Positions 31,965-41,506 of a stretch of DNA of 64,000 bases are shown one piece after another (position 1 is the first letter of the stretch; every line of letters begins with the position of its first letter). Under the pieces are notes generated by a model. The model made no database searches. It was not told the DNA's origin and saw only the letters and a list, made by a program, of their open reading frames with translations. Source of the stretch: Deltaproteobacteria bacterium (GTDB lineage Bacteria; UBA10199; JADGCS01); NCBI GenBank assembly GCA_024233595.1, contig JACKPK010000003.1:118867-182866 (forward strand), written 5' to 3'. The position numbers were made by a program, and so were the translations under genes.

Positions 31965-33946
31965 TTTTTTTTGAGTGCCGCTGCAAATTGATCGCCCAAG
32001 GTGCCAAATTCAGGCGGTTTCTTTTTATTGCCAAAGCGTTTGTTTTTAGGGGCTGCGCCGGGTTTTTTATCAAATCGCTTTTGTTGGGTGTGCGGTTTTT
32101 TGTTGTGTCGATCTTGTTCAGAAAGCGCGACAGAAAAGATGGGCTTGGCAGAATCAATGTGAATGATTTTAACCTTTAGGATTTCGCCCGATTTGGGTGT
32201 GAAGGTTTTGCCTTTTGGGTTTTTATTATGCTCTACTTTTAGTTTTGCCCAAATTGGTGCCCCCACATCAAGATAACAACCATTAGCTGTGACTTTGCGA
32301 ACACGTCCTTCGATGACGCTGTTTGGGCTATAGGCCGAAAGTTCTTTGTAAAAATCAGGCGTTTCGATGAGCTTTAAGGTGATGGCGTTTTTCTTTTCGG
32401 GAAGTTTTTTGGGAGCAACGTTTTGCAAAGCTTCCACAATGCTTTGTCTTTCTTTTAGGAACTCTGGCAAGCTTTCAAGACAATTGGTTTTTTCGCGCGA
32501 GAGAATGGGCAAAATGGCATCTGTGAGCACTGTTTTGAGTTCAGATTCTTTAAAAAGAAACTGATAAGGTCCAAAAGAAATCTTATCGATTTGCGTGTGA
32601 CCTAAAGTCGAAAGCGGGTCCAATGCCTTTTGCGCTACTTTGGTGAGAAGATCTTGCCAGTTGATTTGCTCTGGTGTTGTATTTTCTGATTCTGGAGCGT
32701 TGCCACCACCCCATTGTTCCAAAGTCATGAAGTCGCTGTGGTCAATGCGTAAAATGGGCAGTGCGATATCAGGACAGGCTAATTTTTTTAGCACTTGCCA
32801 CTCTTTTTCTGTGATTTGATCGTGGCTAGCCAAAACCAAGACATCGCAAGGGTGCGCTTGCAACCATGTTTTTAAATCGTTGGTGAGGGTGTCTGAAAAA
32901 TCTTTTTCTTGGTAGTCTTGAATTTGCTCAGGTGATGCGGTGTTGTAGAGCCCAAACACAACTTTGTTTTGGTCGGACAAAGCCATGGTGCAAATTTGTT
33001 TTGCGCCCAATTTAGGGAAAAGGAATTTTTGCCAGACATTATTGCGGTAGCTTCCCAAGGCCATGCGCTTAAATTTTTTCTCCCAATGTTCCATGATGTG
33101 CAATTGCAATGCTTCTTGCAATTGCGATTGAATGAGTGAGTCGAGTTGGAACTGAAGGAAGTTTTTAAGCGACGCGTTTTCTGATTTGATTAGCAATTCG
33201 TTCAAATCTTTTTTGATTTCTTCTGTTGGGAGTTCAAACTCCATGAGAAGCTGTTGTTTGTTGTGTGCTTGTTTGAGTGCAAAAAACTTTTGGAAACTCA
33301 TGCGATGAATAGGCCATTCGGAAGGCAACAAAGGCTTGAGTTGGTTTGTAAGCTCTTCTGATTTTGTGTTGGGTTTGATTTTAAGAAGTAGCTTTTCGGG
33401 GTTGATGACTTTTGAAAGTGCTTTGGCAAGTGCTGGGTTTAAAAGCCATTCTGTATTCACATAAGTTTTTAAAACATCGTGCAATTGATCGTGAGAGGCA
33501 TCGCTGTGCTCTTGTTGAATTTCAAAAAACAGACTTTCGATGGGGTCTGAAAAATCTTGTGTGTCTAACAATGATGCTTTTTGTTTTGGGAAACCAAATT
33601 TTAAAGCGTTGTTGTATTTGCTTAAAGTGCTTTCGTTGCACAGGCTTTTGATTAAGTTGAGGCGCAAAGAACTTTGTTCTTTTTGAATCTCTTCGTTGAG
33701 TTGGGCAGGCAATTCACCGCGGTTAGAAAGTTGGTCTAATAGAGACTGGCGTTTGCTTTGCAATTGCTTTTGTTTTTCGAACTTGATGGATTCTTTGGTG
33801 ATGGTGTCGCGTTCAAGCTCTGGGTAAAACGGGGCAATGGTGCTTTTGATCACAGCGGCACTCAAACCCTTTTCGAATAGGTTATTCAAAAAAGTGTAAG
33901 TCGATTGTTTGTCTTGCGGAGTTTGTTCTGTTTGCTCGGTTGTCAT
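31958..33946 (-). CDS. Divergent Tex-like S1 RNA-binding protein
   Basis: 662 aa. The C-terminal part (about 560-625) is an S1 RNA-binding domain (SVIEGRVRKVTANGCYLDVG, ILKVKIIHIDSAKPIFSVAL), then a Lys/Gly-rich tail. The rest follows the plan of transcription accessory protein Tex in eroded form. The N-terminus has Tex-like helices (FLNNLFEKGLSAAVIKSTIA). The centre has a YqgF-like fold region with LPILRIDHSD. DPLSTLGHTQIDKISFGPYQ then ESELKTVLTDAI replaces the canonical SIGVGQYQHDV block. The usual helix-hairpin-helix stretch is short or missing. It is likely a paralogue with altered or lost function; a full Tex may exist elsewhere. Confidence 0.6.
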   Translation of the reverse strand: MTTEQTEQTPQDKQSTYTFLNNLFEKGLSAAVIKSTIAPFYPELERDTITKESIKFEKQKQLQSKRQSLLDQLSNRGELPAQLNEEIQKEQSSLRLNLIKSLCNESTLSKYNNALKFGFPKQKASLLDTQDFSDPIESLFFEIQQEHSDASHDQLHDVLKTYVNTEWLLNPALAKALSKVINPEKLLLKIKPNTKSEELTNQLKPLLPSEWPIHRMSFQKFFALKQAHNKQQLLMEFELPTEEIKKDLNELLIKSENASLKNFLQFQLDSLIQSQLQEALQLHIMEHWEKKFKRMALGSYRNNVWQKFLFPKLGAKQICTMALSDQNKVVFGLYNTASPEQIQDYQEKDFSDTLTNDLKTWLQAHPCDVLVLASHDQITEKEWQVLKKLACPDIALPILRIDHSDFMTLEQWGGGNAPESENTTPEQINWQDLLTKVAQKALDPLSTLGHTQIDKISFGPYQFLFKESELKTVLTDAILPILSREKTNCLESLPEFLKERQSIVEALQNVAPKKLPEKKNAITLKLIETPDFYKELSAYSPNSVIEGRVRKVTANGCYLDVGAPIWAKLKVEHNKNPKGKTFTPKSGEILKVKIIHIDSAKPIFSVALSEQDRHNKKPHTQQKRFDKKPGAAPKNKRFGNKKKPPEFGTLGDQFAAALKKNQ

Positions 33947-34022
33947 TGGGTTCGTGTCGTAGCATTTTGCGAACGATTTTCAAATCAAAAAGCAAGGTCT
34001 GCCGCTGTGAAAGCGAGATTTA

Positions 34023-34859
34023 TCAATAAAGGTTTTCTTTAATGGCTTTGATGGTTTGGGGGGTGGCTCCGCAACACGCGCCAAGAAATTTTACTTTTTG
34101 AGGTAAGTTTTTGGTTAGGGATTGCGCGAAGTTCTTGTCTTCTATTTGCATGGTGCCATCGCCTGTTTTATTGGGGCGAAAAATCAGTGGGTGATCCAGA
34201 TTTTTACTTAATATTTCGATAGCTTGACGATTTGCGGGCAAAGTCGTTCCACAATTGACCCCTGCAAAAGAGAGCGGTGCTTCATTTAATAAAGGCAGCG
34301 CGTTCTCAAGGGGGGAGTCATCCAAAAGGGTCCCTTGGCGCGAGGTGCACAGACTGATCGCGAACTTGAGTGTTTTCGAAGAGTGCCGAATGGCTTCGAG
34401 AACCCAGCGAAGATTTTCTGTGTAGCCGATTGTTTCGCATAAAATGCTGTCTAACCCGCTATCCTCAAAGTGTTGAAACACTTGGGCATAGCCATCAATG
34501 GCGGCGCTTGCTTTGGGGAGTTGTTTTTTGTCTAAAAAGCAGGGGCCGATGCTAGCAAAATGCAAAGCTTGTGGCGCACTGGTTTGCAGATTTTTTACGG
34601 CTTGTGTGATGAGTTCTTTAAGGGGGTAAGGGCTTTTGAGTTCTTTGAGCATCACGGGATGGCAGGTGAAGCTGTGGGTGAGAAAAAATTCAGAGCCCGC
34701 CTCTTTGTAGGATTGATGAATGCTTTGGATGAGTTCTGGAGCGGTTATATTGAAATCTTGCAGACCTGTGGCGCTGGTTTTGCCTTTTGCTAAAATTTCA
34801 GTGCCCATGGGGCCGTCTCCTAATAATATCGATTCAGGCATGTTGTTAGGCGTTGACAT
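34023..34859 (-). CDS. Homocysteine S-methyltransferase family protein
   Basis: 278-aa single-domain methyltransferase. The fold begins ILLGDGPMGTEILAKG, and the zinc-binding cysteines are present as GVNCGTT and GACCGATPQTIKAI. TICETIGYT-like CETIGY and LCTSRQGTLLDDS fit the family. S-methylmethionine or another methyl donor may be used; without the cobalamin modules it is not MetH. The start is uncertain: ATG at 34859 is taken, but ATG at 34889 would overlap the divergent mglA start on a shared CATG. It lies between the Tex-like gene and mglA. Confidence 0.85.
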   Translation of the reverse strand: MSTPNNMPESILLGDGPMGTEILAKGKTSATGLQDFNITAPELIQSIHQSYKEAGSEFFLTHSFTCHPVMLKELKSPYPLKELITQAVKNLQTSAPQALHFASIGPCFLDKKQLPKASAAIDGYAQVFQHFEDSGLDSILCETIGYTENLRWVLEAIRHSSKTLKFAISLCTSRQGTLLDDSPLENALPLLNEAPLSFAGVNCGTTLPANRQAIEILSKNLDHPLIFRPNKTGDGTMQIEDKNFAQSLTKNLPQKVKFLGACCGATPQTIKAIKENLY

Positions 34860-34887
34860 TGCGTTCTCTCTGGGTTTAGTTTTGGTC

Positions 34888-35475
34888 ATGTCGATCATAA
34901 ATCCGCAAAATCGCGAAATAAATTGCAAAATTGTTTATTATGGCCCTGCTTTGGCTGGTAAAACCACAAGCTTAAAGGTGCTGCAAGATAAACTCAAAAA
35001 AACCAAAAAAGGTGTTGTGAAAAAGGTTCCCCAAACGGAACGCACCTTGTTTTTTGATTTTTTGGCTCTGTCTTCCAAAGAGAAAATTCGCAATTACTCC
35101 ACCAAGTTTCAGGTTTACACTGTGCCTGGTCAGGTTTTGTACGAAGACTCTCGTAAGCTTTTGCTCAATGGCGTTGACGGCATTGTTTTTGTGGCGGATT
35201 CCAGCATTGAGCACATCGAAGACTCAATCCGTTCCATGAATGAGCTCAAATTGAATCTGAGCAAATTAGGCTACCAACCTGATGAAATCCCCATGGTGAT
35301 TCAATACAATAAACGCGATTCTAAAACGGCTGCTAACTTAGAAGAGCTGCGTAAAATTTTGAATCCTGATGGTTTGCCTGATTTTGAAACGGTGGCAAAA
35401 ACTGGCGAAGGTGTTTTGGATGCCTTTGAGACTGTTTTGTCCTCGGTCATCTTTGATCTTAAAAAAGCCGCTTAA
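34888..35475 (+). CDS. mglA: MglA-type small Ras-like GTPase
   Basis: 195 aa, the normal MglA length. MSIINPQNREINCKIVYYGP is the typical opening, followed by the P-loop GPALAGKTT, switch region FLALSSKEKIRNYSTKF, TVPGQVLYEDSRKLLL in place of the usual DxxGQ, FVADSS and the base motif IQYNKRD. In Myxococcus and Bdellovibrio MglA sets cell polarity and directs type IV pilus or gliding motility, which fits the pilin and chemotaxis genes further right. The partner MglB (roadblock) is not adjacent. The stop abuts the convergent 778-aa gene without any gap. Confidence 0.93.
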   Translation: MSIINPQNREINCKIVYYGPALAGKTTSLKVLQDKLKKTKKGVVKKVPQTERTLFFDFLALSSKEKIRNYSTKFQVYTVPGQVLYEDSRKLLLNGVDGIVFVADSSIEHIEDSIRSMNELKLNLSKLGYQPDEIPMVIQYNKRDSKTAANLEELRKILNPDGLPDFETVAKTGEGVLDAFETVLSSVIFDLKKAA

Positions 35476-37812
35476 TCATTTGTAAAAATTATTACGATAG
35501 GTGTTAAAAGTCGCTTTGGTTGGCTCAGCTGTTTTGGCTTTGGGCAAAGCCAATTGCGTTTTGGCCACGTAGTCTTTCCCTGTCTTGTGATGAAATAAAT
35601 TTGCTCTCAGTTTTTTGTCTATTTCGTGGCTCAAATGCATTTCGTAGAATTTCTGTAATTTTTGGTCTTGTTCTTTTGTGTAAAACTGATGGCGGATATC
35701 ATCCAAATAAGAACCCAGGTTGGCAGTGGCGTTTTGATCGCTGAGATCAATCAGGCTTGCGTAGCTCATGCCTTGTAACGCGCCTTTTATGTTACCGCTG
35801 GCGGCAAGAGCGTAGCTGCCTTTTGCGTAAAAGGCTTTGAGGAACTTGTCTTTATCATTTTCTAAAGAATGATTTTGATAGATTTCGCCATCCAGTTTGC
35901 CTTCGGCAAACTTCTCGGATTCTTGCGAGAAAAACTTTTGGGCAATCTCAAAAGATTGGCTTCCTTGTGGGAAGGCGCTTTTTAAAGAATCAAAAAAATT
36001 AACAATGTCTTTTTTCCATGATTCCAATTCTTCTTTGGGTCTGGCTGCAAAATTTTCCATGTTGTTACTAAAGTCTTCAAAAATACGAGACGATTTTGGC
36101 ACAATCAAGTTGTGTCGTTTTATCAAGTCAGCGTCTTCAATGTGGTTTGTTAAAAAACGAAAAACCACGGCATTGTTTTCAAAAACACCTTCAGTGAATT
36201 CATCAATAGAAGTGATCAATCCTGTCTCCGGCGCTACAATGTGAAGGTCATGACAATCGCGAGTGAGATAATCTAAAGGCAAAATCACTTCGCCCAAATA
36301 AGGACCCTTAAAATTACTGGGCTGATTTTGAGAAATCTGAACGGACACTTCTGGCTCAGAGCTAGTGGGAACAAAGCTGGATGGCGATTGGTCTTGGCTG
36401 TTGTTCTGTTCAAAGTTTTGTTGTTTATTTTGATTATGATTTTGTTGATCGGCAGACTGCTCTTGGTTGTCTTTTTTTGCCTTTTGTAATTCTTTTTCGA
36501 AATCGCGAAACGATTTATCAAAGGCTTTTTTCTTGCGAGATTCAACAAGCAGCTTCACCCACATGGTCATCATTTCGTTGTTATCATTAATAGCTTTGGC
36601 CATGATCATGTAAGTTCCGACTGGCAAGTGAGCCAATTGCAAAAGGTTGCCCGCGTACTCATGTTTTTGTGGAAAAATAACAAAAGAACTTTTTTCAGAA
36701 GAAATGATTCCTGAATTTGTATCAAGGCCCAAAAAACTCAGTAACGCATGTTCGCCTTCTGAAATGGTTGCTGTTTGTGCATTAACAGGAATGATGCGTT
36801 CCGAGCCGTCGGGATTTTTTGGAGTCAGAACGTTGTATTGATTTTCTAGGTTGCGGATCACATCTTTTATGGAACCGCCGTTTTCAAAGGTTTGTGACAG
36901 GGTATTAATGATAGCCTGTGGTTGATGCCCTTTGGCTTTGGCTGCAACAAGTAGGTTTAAGAGTCTTAATGGTGAGATCTCGCTAGAAAGTTGCAAATAC
37001 TTTTCTTGGGACAGTCCCAGTTCGCTCAAATGCGCGTAAGCGAATAGATCTGTTTGGTAGCGATTTGGAAATTCTTTTATAGATACATCAGCAAATCTTA
37101 AAAATTCTTGGATGCGATCGATGCGTTCTTGCGGTATCTGAATCGCATTGCCTTTATTTAGGTTCGCAATTTGTCTTAGTGTATTTTCTAAATCATGGGC
37201 GCGTTGGTTTAAAGAATTGGTCGAGCTAGAGCGCGAGAGTTGTTCGTTTAAATTTTGAATGAGTGATTTTTCAAATTCATTTGGATGCGCTATTTTTTCG
37301 GGGTTTTGATTTTGCTGAGCCTGTGTTGGCTTTTGCTCCCCTTGTGTTGCGGCGGTGTGGATTTTCGGCGTTTGGATTTCTGCTTTTAAATGACTGAGTT
37401 TCTCGCGTCCGATCAAAACTTCCAAGGCATCTAAAAAACCCTTGAGGCCAGGGCGGATGTTTTCGCCACGCAGCACAATGTTTTTTAGCGAGGTAATGTA
37501 AGAATCAAAAACTTTGTTATTTTTTTGTAGTGCTTGCGCAATCAGGAACACCCGGTTCAGTTCATCATTTGGTAATTCGAGAAGATCCAAAAATTGATTG
37601 GCTTGTTGCGGGTTAAAACCGTTTGCTTGCAGAAGTTTTGTAAAATGTGACTGAAACTCTTTAAAACCATCTGTTGTCGAAAACAATGCGCCTTGCTTGT
37701 ACTGGATGGCGGATTGACTTTCGGGAGTGGCGGCCAAACCATGGTTGTTCAAGCGATTGCTTGTGCTGTTAATGAGCGCGTTGCGGATGCTATCAATGTT
37801 AAAATTTGCCAC
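35476..37812 (-). CDS. Large protein of unknown function
   Basis: 778 aa; I do not recognise the family. There is no signal peptide or membrane helix. The N-terminal half (1-430) is mostly helical. A region near 360-430 has strands (GTYMIMAKAINDNNEMMTMW). A Gln/Asn/Ser-rich linker follows (about 450-485: QNHNQNKQQNFEQNN), then a C-terminal helical domain (about 495-745; GEVILPLDYLTRDCHDLHIV). The composition resembles cytoplasmic or secreted structural proteins. It follows a leaderless lytic transglycosylase on the same strand (94-bp gap), and both may belong to one export or envelope system. Confidence 0.6.
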   Translation of the reverse strand: MANFNIDSIRNALINSTSNRLNNHGLAATPESQSAIQYKQGALFSTTDGFKEFQSHFTKLLQANGFNPQQANQFLDLLELPNDELNRVFLIAQALQKNNKVFDSYITSLKNIVLRGENIRPGLKGFLDALEVLIGREKLSHLKAEIQTPKIHTAATQGEQKPTQAQQNQNPEKIAHPNEFEKSLIQNLNEQLSRSSSTNSLNQRAHDLENTLRQIANLNKGNAIQIPQERIDRIQEFLRFADVSIKEFPNRYQTDLFAYAHLSELGLSQEKYLQLSSEISPLRLLNLLVAAKAKGHQPQAIINTLSQTFENGGSIKDVIRNLENQYNVLTPKNPDGSERIIPVNAQTATISEGEHALLSFLGLDTNSGIISSEKSSFVIFPQKHEYAGNLLQLAHLPVGTYMIMAKAINDNNEMMTMWVKLLVESRKKKAFDKSFRDFEKELQKAKKDNQEQSADQQNHNQNKQQNFEQNNSQDQSPSSFVPTSSEPEVSVQISQNQPSNFKGPYLGEVILPLDYLTRDCHDLHIVAPETGLITSIDEFTEGVFENNAVVFRFLTNHIEDADLIKRHNLIVPKSSRIFEDFSNNMENFAARPKEELESWKKDIVNFFDSLKSAFPQGSQSFEIAQKFFSQESEKFAEGKLDGEIYQNHSLENDKDKFLKAFYAKGSYALAASGNIKGALQGMSYASLIDLSDQNATANLGSYLDDIRHQFYTKEQDQKLQKFYEMHLSHEIDKKLRANLFHHKTGKDYVAKTQLALPKAKTAEPTKATFNTYRNNFYK

Positions 37813-37905
37813 GTTATGTTCTAAGCTGGTGTTTGACCAGTTCTCCTCTAATAAAGTTATCGGAGCTTTAGTGCCTAAACTTTATTTAGCAGAACGCGCA
37901 AGGTC

Positions 37906-38670
37906 CTAGGCGTTTTTGGTGTTGTCTTGCTGAAGATTGGCAAGTTGTTGTGATGACTGGTGAATTTGGTTCAAATTTTCTTGGTAGTACCGATTGACCT
38001 TGACCACATAATCTTGAGTTTCTTTAAATGGAGGGACAGTGTTGCCGTATTTGGCAACATTCCCCGGCCCGGCGTTGTATCCTGCTAAGGCGAGGGTGAC
38101 GTCTCCTTTATATTTGGTGAGTAAATCTCCCAAAAACTTGGTTCCTGCCATGATGTTTTGCTCAGGATCAAAAGAGTTGTCGCAACCATAAGCTTTGGCG
38201 GTTGCGGGCATCAATTGCATTAGGCCTTGAGCGCCACAATGACTTTCGGCTTGTGGATTAAAAGCACTTTCTTGTTTGATCACAGCATTGATCAAGGCCA
38301 CGGGCACGCCATGTTCCTGACTCGCTTTTTGCACGATCGTGTTGTACTCACTTTTTGTGGTGGCGTTTCGTGTAGATTCAATCTGCATTTGCGCCAGATC
38401 ATTTGCTGTTTGCGAGCTATTGGCAGAATGAGCGCGACTGGTGCTAGAATTCATGTTAGAAAGATTAATCGGTTGTGCAATGTGATCTGGTTCTCTTGAG
38501 ATCCCAAAGTTCATCAGGGTATTGAGCGGTGATTCTTGTGGGAGCACAGCGTTTTGAAACTTTTGAATGGTTGCCTGAAACTGGCCTTGCATGAAGTTGG
38601 TCAGCATACGGGCGATGCTTGGTGAGGCATTGCTTTCTTGCTTCTTTTCATCAATAGTTGAAGTCTTCAT
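37906..38670 (-). CDS. Lytic transglycosylase, SLT domain, without signal peptide
   Basis: Cleaves peptidoglycan glycan strands. The catalytic domain spans about 115-235: VPVALINAVIKQESAFNP carries the catalytic Glu134, and GAQGLMQLMPATAKAYG, YNAGPGNV and TQDYVVKVNRYYQ complete the SLT (GH23) pattern. The first 110 residues are polar, Gln/Ser/Asn-rich, with no signal peptide, unlike most cell-wall lytic enzymes. Leaderless versions are seen in flagellar or specialised secretion systems that carry the enzyme themselves. Upstream of the 778-aa orphan on the same strand and divergent from the M48 protease. Confidence 0.85.
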   Translation of the reverse strand: MKTSTIDEKKQESNASPSIARMLTNFMQGQFQATIQKFQNAVLPQESPLNTLMNFGISREPDHIAQPINLSNMNSSTSRAHSANSSQTANDLAQMQIESTRNATTKSEYNTIVQKASQEHGVPVALINAVIKQESAFNPQAESHCGAQGLMQLMPATAKAYGCDNSFDPEQNIMAGTKFLGDLLTKYKGDVTLALAGYNAGPGNVAKYGNTVPPFKETQDYVVKVNRYYQENLNQIHQSSQQLANLQQDNTKNA

Positions 38671-38805
38671 AAGACGTTATTATATCACAGAGAACTCTTT
38701 TTTATATTTAATTTTTTATTGTGAAATTCGTCTTTTTTGTAAAAAGCATGACAACACACAACAAGAGTAACAACAGTTAACAGGTGTTTCACAAAAGGAT
38801 CATTT

Positions 38806-40062
38806 ATGGCAGTGTTTGAATCCAGTTTTTTCTGGGTATTTTTGGGTTTTTATTTATTGCACGAGCTTGTTTTTTTAACCTTGGAAGCACTTAATTATCG
38901 TTACGCAAAAGCGCAAAACTCGCCACCAGATCTATACACAAATCTCATCGGGCAGGCCGAATTCTTAAGAGCCAAAGACTACACCTTAGAAAAAACCAGA
39001 TTTGCCATGGCGGCTCACTTTGCCAAGATTCCCTTTTTTTGGATTTTGATCTTTAGAAATGGATTCAATGCCTTTGATTATTACGCGGCCATTTATGGTG
39101 GCTATGGCGCTCTTAGTCATTCAGTTTTATTTTGCCTTTTTATTGCGGCCTATTTTTTTATCATTAATTTTCCTTTTAAGCTCTACTCAATTTTTGTGAT
39201 CGAAGAAAAATATGGCTTTAATAAAATGACTTTGGGCCTGTTCTTTTTGGATTTGATCAAGGTTCTTATTTTAACCGCCATCATCGGTGTGCCTTTGCTT
39301 TACCTGGTGTTTTTCCTGATGCAGCAGTGGCAAGCCAGCTGGTGGGTTTGGGTGTGGGCTGTTTTAACGCTTTTCCAAGTTGTGATGGCGGCAATTTACC
39401 CACGATTCTTAGCGCCTCTTTTTAATAAATTTGAAGAGCTTAAAGATGAGGATCTTAAAGATAAAATCCAAAAGCTTGCCAAGAGCATTGATTTTCAATT
39501 GTCTGGAATTTTTGTTGTCGATGGTTCTAAGCGTTCTGGGCACTCTAATGCGTATTTTGCAGGTATGGGGAAGTTTCGTCGGATTGTGTTATTCGACACC
39601 CTCATGCGCCAGCTCAAAGATGAAGAGCTGCTTGCGGTTTTGGCTCACGAAATGGGACATAATGTTAAAAAACACATTCGCAACATGATGATCATTTCTT
39701 CTATCATGAGCTTGGTTGGTTTCTTTGTTTTATCTAAATTAATGTTGTGGCATGAATTTTACGAGGCTTTTAACATTGCCGATGCGAGCACGCATGCAGC
39801 CTTTGTTGTGTTTCTTTTAGCGTCTGATGTTTTTACATTTGCGCTCAATCCAGTGATGAATTTACTTTCCAGACGCAACGAATACGAGGCTGATCACTTT
39901 GCAAAAGAATTAACGGGTCAAAGTGAGCCTTTGGTAGAAGCTTTGATCAAGCTTTCAAAAGAAAATCTTAGCAACTTAACCCCTCATCCTTTATACAGCG
40001 CTTATCATTATTCGCACCCGACCACAGTTGAAAGAGCAAAGGCCTTACGAAATCAGAAATAA
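38806..40062 (+). CDS. M48 family metalloprotease (Ste24/CAAX protease type)
   Basis: 418-aa membrane zinc protease. The zinc motif HEMGH is at residues 281-285 in VLAHEMGHNVKKH; the third ligand region is SRRNEYEADHFA. Several membrane helices (about 1-25, 60-120, 150-200, 300-350) and the N-terminal Peptidase_M48_N-type layout with YGFNKMTLGLFFLD match Ste24 homologues. HSNAYFAGMGKFRRIVLFDTL is a family hallmark. A bacterial role in membrane-protein quality control is likely; prenylated substrates are unlikely here. Monocistronic in appearance. Confidence 0.93.
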   Translation: MAVFESSFFWVFLGFYLLHELVFLTLEALNYRYAKAQNSPPDLYTNLIGQAEFLRAKDYTLEKTRFAMAAHFAKIPFFWILIFRNGFNAFDYYAAIYGGYGALSHSVLFCLFIAAYFFIINFPFKLYSIFVIEEKYGFNKMTLGLFFLDLIKVLILTAIIGVPLLYLVFFLMQQWQASWWVWVWAVLTLFQVVMAAIYPRFLAPLFNKFEELKDEDLKDKIQKLAKSIDFQLSGIFVVDGSKRSGHSNAYFAGMGKFRRIVLFDTLMRQLKDEELLAVLAHEMGHNVKKHIRNMMIISSIMSLVGFFVLSKLMLWHEFYEAFNIADASTHAAFVVFLLASDVFTFALNPVMNLLSRRNEYEADHFAKELTGQSEPLVEALIKLSKENLSNLTPHPLYSAYHYSHPTTVERAKALRNQK

Positions 40063-40252
40063 TCTGCTTGTGAATCTGTTTTTATGATTTGGTTTTGCGC
40101 TTAAAACTGATTTTCGTCATTTTTCCTAATTTTGGTCTAATTAGTGCAGTTGCTTAAAATAAACTCATAAGTGGGCAAATTTTGCCAATTGTAGCCCTTG
40201 CACCCTCATGCTAAACTAATCGTTATTCAATCATTATTGTTTGAGGGCTATG

Positions 40253-41482
40253 ATGACTAAGGTATTGATCGTTGATGATGAAGAGACAATGCGTGAGGTT
40301 ATTAAAGACATTATCTCTGAGTCAGGTCAGTTTACAGATGTTACTCTTTACACCGCTTCCAATGGTTTAGAGGGGCTTGAGCAATTTCGAGCTCATAAAC
40401 CAGAAATCATCATCACTGACGTGATGATGCCTAAAATGGATGGTCGTGATCTTGTTAAAACCATCCGTCAAGAAAATGCCAATATTGAATTCATTGTTGT
40501 GACTGGTTTTGCTGATGTTGAGCTTGCGTCGGGAATGATCAAAGATGGTATTGGTGGGCTTTTAAAGAAACCTTTTCAGCCTGATGAATTGATTTTGCTT
40601 CTGGGTAAAATCATCAAAAAACGCGAGTTACAATCCAAAAATAGCGAAATGAAAAAGCGTTTATTTGATGCAGAAAAGCTTAGTTCTATTGGTTTGCTAG
40701 CAGCTGGGATTGCGCACGAGATTAATAATCCGAACACCTTTGTGAAAGGCAATCTTGAGTTATTGTTAAAGTACTTAGAAATTCTTCATCCGCATTTGCA
40801 AGAGCTCAAACAAAAAAACAATGGCCAAGACCCTAAATTAGATCGGGTGATTGATTCGATTGGCGATACCATTAACATGACGATTGATGGCAGTCAGCGC
40901 ATTGCTAAGATTGTTTCTGGATTGCTGTCTTTTAGTCGTAATCCTTCTGTTAAAAGGTCGAGCACAAACTGCGCGGAACTCATTGAACAGGCTTTGACGC
41001 TCATTGGGCATAAAACCAAGATGCATAAATTAGAACTGGATATGCCAGCTGAACTAGCAAACATTTCGGTTAACAAACACGATCTAGTGCAGACTTTTAT
41101 GAACCTGATGGTGAATGCCTGTGACGCGATTGTAGAGGCTCAGGAAAATGGCACGCTTGATCGTGGTGATGGCATGATCAAAGTTAAAATATATGATGAC
41201 CACGATCACGGAGAACAAATCCTTATGATTGCTGATAATGGTTGTGGGATTCCAGAGCAAAACTTCGATAAAATTTTTGATCCATTTTTTACGACAAAAG
41301 AAGTCGGAAAAGGCACTGGCTTAGGCATGTCTATTTCGAAGGGCAATATCCAGAATAGTGGAGGACAAATGTCCTTTGAGTCGAAAGTGGGGAAGGGCAC
41401 TGTGTTTACCATACGCTTTCCTTTGGCCCAACATGAACAGAAGGTAGACAATGAAGCTGCTTCTCAACAAGCGACTGTTTGA
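40253..41482 (+). CDS. Response regulator-histidine kinase hybrid (REC-HisKA-HATPase)
   Basis: First gene of the chemosensory block. Start choice between adjacent ATGs at 40250 and 40253 favours the second because of its spacing from TGAGGG. Residues about 1-125 are a receiver domain (VLIVDDEE, TDVMMPKMDG with the phospho-Asp, KKPF). Residues about 135-215 hold the kinase dimerisation domain with the H-box GIAHEINNPNTFVKGN. The ATPase domain shows NLMVNACDAI, DNGCGIP and FTTKEVGKGTGLGMSISKG. No membrane segment, so it is cytoplasmic. The kinase is probably controlled by phosphorylation of its own receiver. A weak -24/-12-like sequence lies 105 bp upstream. Confidence 0.92.
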   Translation: MTKVLIVDDEETMREVIKDIISESGQFTDVTLYTASNGLEGLEQFRAHKPEIIITDVMMPKMDGRDLVKTIRQENANIEFIVVTGFADVELASGMIKDGIGGLLKKPFQPDELILLLGKIIKKRELQSKNSEMKKRLFDAEKLSSIGLLAAGIAHEINNPNTFVKGNLELLLKYLEILHPHLQELKQKNNGQDPKLDRVIDSIGDTINMTIDGSQRIAKIVSGLLSFSRNPSVKRSSTNCAELIEQALTLIGHKTKMHKLELDMPAELANISVNKHDLVQTFMNLMVNACDAIVEAQENGTLDRGDGMIKVKIYDDHDHGEQILMIADNGCGIPEQNFDKIFDPFFTTKEVGKGTGLGMSISKGNIQNSGGQMSFESKVGKGTVFTIRFPLAQHEQKVDNEAASQQATV

Positions 41483-41506
41483 TGAGAAAAGGTCGGGAGG
41501 ATTATT

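Noticed and set aside
40133..40148. Sigma-54 promoter before the REC-kinase gene
   Set aside because: TTGGTCTAATTAGTGCA has the right GG-GC spacing but matches only about 7 of 11 positions, and it lies over 100 bp from the start; too weak to list as a feature.
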